Shown: positions 23,368 to 26,453 of the stretch, one piece after another
Layout of the letters: the number at the start of each line of letters is the position of its first letter
Position numbering within the stretch: the stretch's first letter is position 1
Assembly: GCA_031384695.1 (NCBI GenBank)
Contig: JANNAV010000204.1
Location: 1-26,453, forward strand
DNA length: 26,453 nt
Direction: 5' to 3'
From: JANNAV01 sp031384695
Lineage (GTDB): Bacteria > Pseudomonadota > Alphaproteobacteria > Rhodobacterales > Rhodobacteraceae
Program-made: the position numbers and the translations under genes
Notes under the pieces: generated by a model
What the model was told of the DNA's origin: nothing
Databases searched by the model: none
What the model saw: the letters and a program-made list of their open reading frames with translations, nothing else

Positions 23368-23383
23368 GATTTAAATCAAATCA
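23362..23383. promoter_or_regulatory. 22-bp perfect palindrome containing an FNR-type box
   Basis: The whole 22 bases are self-complementary. The centre, 23366-23379, reads TTGAT-TTAA-ATCAA, an exact match to the FNR/FnrL/Anr consensus TTGAT-N4-ATCAA used for oxygen control in Rhodobacter and relatives. Read leftward it would sit 262 bases before the MprF-like gene; read rightward it faces the 3' end of the zeta gene. No well-placed -10 box was found on either side, so its target is unknown. Confidence 0.45.
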
Positions 23384-23430
23384 CGCAAGAAACAGCACGG
23401 CAGGGGTGGTGTTGGCAGATTAGTCCTGGT

Positions 23431-23745
23431 CTAAAGCTCGCCCATCAGCTGGGATTTGGCGACGGGGAGCAGTTCGGCCATCTTGGCGCGCACCGCGTCG
23501 GGTGAGGATTTTGCGCCGAGATCGCCCGCGACCTTGCGCACCACATCTTCGATACCGGCCTCTTCAAAATCGGCGGACACCACTTCCATGGCGTAGGCCG
23601 CCGCATCGTCGCCGGTTTTGCCCATCAGGCCCGCCGCCCAGAGGCCGGTGAGTTTGTTGCGCCGCGCCTCGGCACGAAACTGCATGTCGGCGTCATGGGC
23701 GAATTTATTCTCGAATGCGTTTTCGCGATCGTCGAATGTGGTCAT
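23431..23745 (-). CDS. F1Fo-ATP synthase zeta subunit (DUF1476)
   Basis: This 104-residue helical protein belongs to DUF1476, identified in Paracoccus denitrificans as the zeta subunit, which enters F1 and blocks ATP hydrolysis. Its N-terminus MTTFDDRENAFENKFAHDAD is the inhibitory segment, followed by AEARRNKLTGLWAAGLMGKTG, ADFEEAGIEDVVRKV and MAELLPVAKSQLMGEL, all close to the Paracoccus protein as I remember it. The start at 23745 has GAGGG eight bases upstream. It stands alone, away from any atp genes, and is divergent from purC across 188 bases. Confidence 0.9.
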   Translation of the reverse strand: MTTFDDRENAFENKFAHDADMQFRAEARRNKLTGLWAAGLMGKTGDDAAAYAMEVVSADFEEAGIEDVVRKVAGDLGAKSSPDAVRAKMAELLPVAKSQLMGEL

Positions 23746-23844
23746 GGGCGTGCCCTCTGGTGCGGTGAAAGGTTGCAATTCATATGCCCTTGCAAGCCGC
23801 TCTCTTCAAGCCCCAACCGGTGCCCACAACCCTGCCGCGGTGCC

Positions 23845-23873
23845 TTGCCGGGGGGCGTGGCATGGCTTATAGG
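23845..23873 (+). promoter_or_regulatory. Probable purC promoter
   Basis: TTGCCG (23845-23850), a 17-base spacer and TATAGG (23868-23873) form a good sigma-70 type promoter, with a leader of about 55 bases before the purC start. No purine operator or riboswitch was recognised in the leader. Confidence 0.45.
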
Positions 23874-23933
23874 CTCGGCTGCGGGACAAAGGTGGCAAGG
23901 GCCGCCCTTGCATCCATTGGTATCGGAGCATTC

Positions 23934-24698
23934 ATGGCGCGGCGCAAGAAGGTGTATGAGGGCAAGGCGAAGATCCTTTATGAAGGGACGGAGCCGGGCA
24001 CGCTTATCCAGTATTTCAAGGATGATGGACTGCCGACGGTGAGCGAGGCGACGCCTGCGGCAGTGGAGGGCAAGGGGGTTCTGAACAACCGCCTGTCGGA
24101 GTTCTTCATGTCGGGGCTGAACAGCATCGGCGTGCCCACGCATTTCATCCGCCGCATCAACATGCGCGAGCAACTGGTGCGGATGGCGGAAATCATTCCG
24201 CTCGAGGTGGTGGTGCGCAACTATTCGGCGGGCGAGATCGCGGTAAAGCTTGGCATACCCGAGGGCACGCCGCTGCCGCGCCCGATTGTGGAATACTACT
24301 ACAAGGACGACAGGCTGGCCTCGCCGATGGTGTCGGAGGAGCATATCATCGCCTTTGGCTGGGCGACGCAGCAGGATCTGGATGATGTGATAGCCCTGGC
24401 ACTCCGGGTGAATGACTTCATGTCGGGGGTGATGATGGGGGTGGGCATCAGGCTGGCCGATTTCCGTATCGAGGTGGGGCGGATCTGGGAGGGGGATTTC
24501 ATGCGGCTGATCGTGGCCGACGAGATCAGCCCGGACAGCTGCCGCTTGTGGGATCTGCGGGGGCTGGCCGACAAGGGCGACGGCGCGCCGGTGGCGGAGC
24601 CGGGGCCGTTGGTGGATGCCTATGCCGAACTTGCCCGGCGGCTGGGGGTGATGCCGTCGAATGTGACGCATACGACGAAGCCGACCTTGATCAACTGA
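23934..24698 (+). CDS. purC: SAICAR synthetase PurC
   Basis: PurC joins aspartate to CAIR with ATP, the eighth step of IMP synthesis. The 254-residue product shows YEGKAKILYEGTEPG and LIQYFKDD at the N-terminus, VVVRNYSAGEIAVKLG, PRPIVEYYYKDDRLASPMVSEEHI, and FRIEVGRIWEGDFMRLIVADEISPDSCRLWD, the standard motifs and length. The start giving MARRKKVYEGKAK is supported by GGAG seven bases upstream. The open frame back to 23784 is non-conserved leader that includes the promoter. Confidence 0.96.
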   Translation: MARRKKVYEGKAKILYEGTEPGTLIQYFKDDGLPTVSEATPAAVEGKGVLNNRLSEFFMSGLNSIGVPTHFIRRINMREQLVRMAEIIPLEVVVRNYSAGEIAVKLGIPEGTPLPRPIVEYYYKDDRLASPMVSEEHIIAFGWATQQDLDDVIALALRVNDFMSGVMMGVGIRLADFRIEVGRIWEGDFMRLIVADEISPDSCRLWDLRGLADKGDGAPVAEPGPLVDAYAELARRLGVMPSNVTHTTKPTLIN

Positions 24699-24702
24699 AG
24701 CC

Positions 24703-24721
24703 GCCCTTTCGGGGCATTTTT
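24703..24721 (+). terminator. Weak terminator or attenuator between purC and purS
   Basis: GCCC (24703-24706) and GGGC (24712-24715) form a short stem followed by ATTTTT. With only four strong pairs it would terminate partly at best, adjusting PurS level against PurC. Confidence 0.35.
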
Positions 24722-24744
24722 GCGATAGATTTCCGGAGGATGCG

Positions 24745-24984
24745 ATGAAGGCTCGGGTGACGGTCATGCTGAAGGCGGGGGTTCTGGATGTGCAGGGCGA
24801 GGCGGTGCGCCACGCGCTGGGCACGCTGGGGTTTGGCGGGGTGCATGGGGTGCGGCAGGGCAAGGTGATCGAGCTGGACCTGGCGGAAACCGACGCGGAT
24901 CAGGCGGAGGTGGAAGTGCGCGCGATGTGCGACAAGCTGCTGGCCAATGCGGTGATCGAGAGCTACCGCGTCGAGATGCTGTGA
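24745..24984 (+). CDS. purS: FGAM synthetase subunit PurS
   Basis: PurS is the small subunit that joins PurL and PurQ into the formylglycinamidine ribonucleotide synthetase complex. The 79-residue product, beginning MKARVTVMLKAGVLDVQGEA, with LGFGGVHGVRQGKVIELDL and ending CDKLLANAVIESYRVEML, matches the family along its length. GGAGG precedes the ATG. purQ, which usually follows purS directly, is absent from the next 1.4 kb; instead the sequence becomes AT-rich. Confidence 0.94.
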   Translation: MKARVTVMLKAGVLDVQGEAVRHALGTLGFGGVHGVRQGKVIELDLAETDADQAEVEVRAMCDKLLANAVIESYRVEML

Positions 24985-25194
24985 AGCTGGGCGCGGGTCG
25001 CGCAGTATGATCACGGCGACGACCGAGCGGTGGTTGACGGGAAGGGCGGTGGGTGGACGCAGCGTTCACGGTGCAGACGCTTGGGCATCTGTCGCGAGTT
25101 TCGCCCACCTCAGGCTTGTTTGGTTGTCGATTGGAAAGATTGATCTCATGAGAGAAACTTTCAATGTGTTATCAAGGACACCTAAGGGTTGCTA
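24985..25194. other. Junction between purS and the AT-rich segment, no gene seen
   Basis: Composition changes from GC-rich to AT-rich at about 25100-25150. Short open frames here have no family resemblance or good ribosome-binding site. No flanking direct repeat, tRNA end or transposase remnant was recognised. Confidence 0.4.
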
Positions 25195-25395
25195 ATGAGC
25201 GAAAAATGGCGGATTTTCATAGCACTTATTTGTATGCAACTTGCTTATATATATGTTGATTTGTTCAATGTATTACCACATATGGATGAAAATGAAAAAT
25301 ATGTGTTCCATTTTTTGGCCATTTATTTGACGCCCTTAGCATGCAGCGTTGGAATAATTCTGCATCTAGTCGAATACATCAAAGGTAAAAAATGA
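25195..25395 (+). CDS. Small two-segment membrane protein, unknown
   Basis: The 66-residue product begins MSEKWRIFIALICMQLAYIY and has two hydrophobic helices (about 7-24 and 42-61, FLAIYLTPLACSVGIILHLV), an acidic loop HMDENEKY between them, and a basic tail YIKGKK. AAGGG lies six bases before the ATG. Base composition and codon use are AT-rich, unlike the purine genes to the left, which suggests acquisition by transfer. I recognise no family. Confidence 0.55.
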   Translation: MSEKWRIFIALICMQLAYIYVDLFNVLPHMDENEKYVFHFLAIYLTPLACSVGIILHLVEYIKGKK

Positions 25396-25417
25396 CCGCA
25401 ATTGACCTCGGACCGAT

Positions 25418-25430
25418 GACATTTAATGTC
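25418..25430. repeat. Short palindrome between the two AT-rich genes
   Basis: GACATT and AATGTC flank a single T, a 13-base palindrome that could be a small operator. It stands 22 bases after the stop of the first gene; nothing else is recognisable in the 170-base gap. Confidence 0.3.
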
Positions 25431-25565
25431 CTTTACCCTGCTTCCATTTGTCGATCTTGTGTCAGGTGGCAAACACTACCTAGGCGCTGCGTTAGCCCGC
25501 GCGAGACCTAAATACTGTCTCATTGGATGCTGACCAATTTTTCTTTTATTCTTGAGAGTACCAAA

Positions 25566-26150
25566 ATGAATAGAGAAACTTTTGAGACAACTCTCGGCTC
25601 TTGCTTTTTAATCCAGCTTCTCGCTCCAAACTTAATATTAATTTTTGCATTTATATTTGCGGGAAGTTTGGCATTCCCATTCTCAGATCCGAAATGCGCG
25701 TTCGAAGTATTCCCAAAGCTGATAGTAGAATTTGCCACTTTGCAAAAAGTGTTTTCCGATGAAGTGGCAGTTAGGTATGTGCTTGCTTTCGTAAACGGGT
25801 TTTTTATGAATCTGCTCGTATTTTTTGTCTGCTTAGCAAAAATTGTATTGACTTCAATATCTGCACCACACTCCGAAAATATAGTGTTGCCTGACGACAA
25901 AAATGGAGAAAATACAAATTTTGCCGCGGGGCGCTCTTGGCACTTGGCCAAGGGAGTGTTGTTCGTAACAATCTTGGCCTATTTTATTCTCCGTGTGCCA
26001 CTTGCTTATACTCCTGCAAACGGCTCTTCGCATGAAAGAGCTATTTACGCATTGTATTCTTTTATTGCGGGGGCATTCCCAATATTATTTGTAATGGTCG
26101 ACCTGCTAATTCTTGCTGCTCTGAGGCGCTTTTCTTACATTAGATCGTAG
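25566..26150 (+). CDS. Four-segment membrane protein, unknown
   Basis: The 194-residue product starts MNRETFETTLGSCFLIQLL and has four hydrophobic segments: about 12-36 (LLAPNLILIFAFIFAGSLAF), 70-95 (VNGFFMNLLVFFVCLAKIVL), 128-147 (GVLFVTILAYFILRVPLAY) and 160-186 (FIAGAFPILFVMVDLLILAAL). A polar loop rich in Asp/Asn (LPDDKNGENTNF) lies between the second and third. GAGAG lies seven bases before this ATG, so it is preferred to the ATG at 25527. Codon use is AT-rich. No known family is recognised. Confidence 0.6.
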   Translation: MNRETFETTLGSCFLIQLLAPNLILIFAFIFAGSLAFPFSDPKCAFEVFPKLIVEFATLQKVFSDEVAVRYVLAFVNGFFMNLLVFFVCLAKIVLTSISAPHSENIVLPDDKNGENTNFAAGRSWHLAKGVLFVTILAYFILRVPLAYTPANGSSHERAIYALYSFIAGAFPILFVMVDLLILAALRRFSYIRS

Positions 26151-26203
26151 ATTGGAAAACTTACGTGAAACAAGAGCGGCTGAGCCTACTACTTCGGAAT
26201 GTC

Positions 26204-26229
26204 TGCGTCGATCAGATGAAATCGACGCA
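26204..26229. repeat. Perfect 9-bp inverted repeat
   Basis: TGCGTCGAT (26204-26212) and ATCGACGCA (26221-26229) are exact reverse complements around an 8-base spacer. It lies between the convergent membrane protein and sigma factor genes. No T run follows on either strand, so it looks more like a protein-binding or recombination site than a terminator, though a weak bidirectional terminator is possible. Confidence 0.5.
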
Positions 26230-26304
26230 TAAGTTGAGGCTGTGGTTGTCATTCGTAATACAGATAGCACTTTGGGCGAGAGGCGGTAGTATCCTAGGTG
26301 ACCG

Positions 26305-26453
26305 TCACGCGTCCTCACTCGCCATGCAGTCGCGCAGTTTGGTCAGGCTTCGTCTGAGCCAGGTGCGGATGGTGTTCAGGGGGACGCCGTGGCGCAGGGC
26401 GAGGTCGCGGTAGCTTTGGCCGTCGAGGTAGGCCGCGCGCAGGGCTTCGGCGT
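26305..26453 (-). CDS. ECF sigma factor, C-terminal part (cut by window edge)
   Basis: Only the last 48 complete codons are present. They read LRAAYLDGQSYRDLALRHG, then VPLNTIRTWLRRSLTKLRDC and MASEDA before the TGA. This is sigma-70 region 4: a helix-turn-helix that binds the -35 box, in the form found in extracytoplasmic-function sigma factors (the VPLNTIRTWLRR recognition helix). The rest of the gene lies beyond the window. An anti-sigma factor, normally encoded downstream, would be expected to the left but is not there; the AT-rich segment takes that place. Confidence 0.85.
   Translation of the reverse strand, partial: AEALRAAYLDGQSYRDLALRHGVPLNTIRTWLRRSLTKLRDCMASEDA

Larger units (their letters stand above)
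23105..23430. other. Intergenic region crowded with hairpins
   Basis: Four inverted repeats follow one another between the MprF-like and zeta genes: a two-part hairpin at 23224-23268, one at 23269-23299, a 19-bp perfect arm pair at 23328-23367, and a 22-bp palindrome at 23362-23383. On the minus strand a 32-codon frame (23276 to 23178, MSNEPEQTRHRARFQ onward) crosses the first hairpin but has no ribosome-binding site. Nothing else coding is seen. It may be a structured RNA, a repetitive element, or the 5' leader of the MprF-like gene. Confidence 0.6.

Noticed and set aside
25007..25195. A 62-codon plus-strand frame after purS
   Set aside because: No family resemblance, no good start signal, and it spans the composition change.
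26106..26318. A 70-codon minus-strand frame ahead of the sigma factor end
   Set aside because: It overlaps the sigma gene stop and the inverted repeat, with no start signal; low-complexity Ser/Arg composition.

Overview
The window is high-GC DNA from an alphaproteobacterium, most probably a member of the Rhodobacteraceae (Rhodobacter/Roseobacter group). The reasons are the gene order ftsW-murG-murC-(DUF2484)-murB-ddl-ftsQ-ftsA-ftsZ-lpxC-bamD-recN, DUF2484 membrane proteins inside the mur operon, a DUF1476 (F1-ATPase zeta inhibitor) gene, a separate corrinoid protein and homocysteine methyltransferase in place of one MetH, and protein sequences that read like those of that family. No rRNA, tRNA, CRISPR array or intact insertion sequence was seen.

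Layout. (1) 1-1288: a non-coding left edge with a long hairpin, then a secreted RTX (calcium-binding repeat) protein. (2) 1411-9842: a tightly packed division and cell-wall (dcw) operon in which most genes overlap by 1, 4 or 13 bases: ftsW, murG, murC, two tandem DUF2484 genes, murB, ddl, ftsQ, ftsA. (3) 10062-15474: ftsZ behind its own probable promoter and followed by a strong terminator, then lpxC (TTG start), bamD and recN. (4) 15585-21119: a 49-residue protein, then a leftward group (FAD-linked D-lactate/glycolate-type oxidase, DUF1638, a 52-residue membrane protein, a corrinoid protein), a rightward SplB-like radical SAM gene, and a leftward homocysteine methyltransferase. (5) 21146-23104: an MprF-like aminoacyl-phospholipid synthase/flippase interrupted by a small palindromic repeat. 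(6) 23105-23430: an intergenic stretch crowded with hairpins and carrying a perfect FNR-type palindrome. (7) 23431-24984: the ATP synthase zeta subunit, then purC and purS. (8) 24985-26304: a visibly AT-rich insertion with two unrecognised membrane-protein genes, ending at the truncated 3' end of an ECF sigma factor gene on the minus strand.

How the genes work together. MurG, MurC, MurB and Ddl make lipid II and its precursors; FtsW, FtsQ, FtsA and FtsZ build the divisome that uses them. LpxC and BamD serve the outer membrane that must be made at the same time. The corrinoid protein and the homocysteine methyltransferase are most likely two pieces of a split B12-dependent methionine synthase, and the DUF1638 protein beside them may belong to the same corrinoid chemistry. 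PurC and PurS are purine biosynthesis enzymes.

Most genes here are well-known families. The points most worth a second look are the probable cell-cycle control sites (GANTC, DnaA-like, CtrA-like) around ftsZ and lpxC, the split methionine synthase neighbourhood, the hairpin array with the FNR-type palindrome, the palindromic element inside the MprF-like gene, the RTX gene beside ftsW, and the AT-rich insertion after purS. I did not find anything I can call a new system with confidence.
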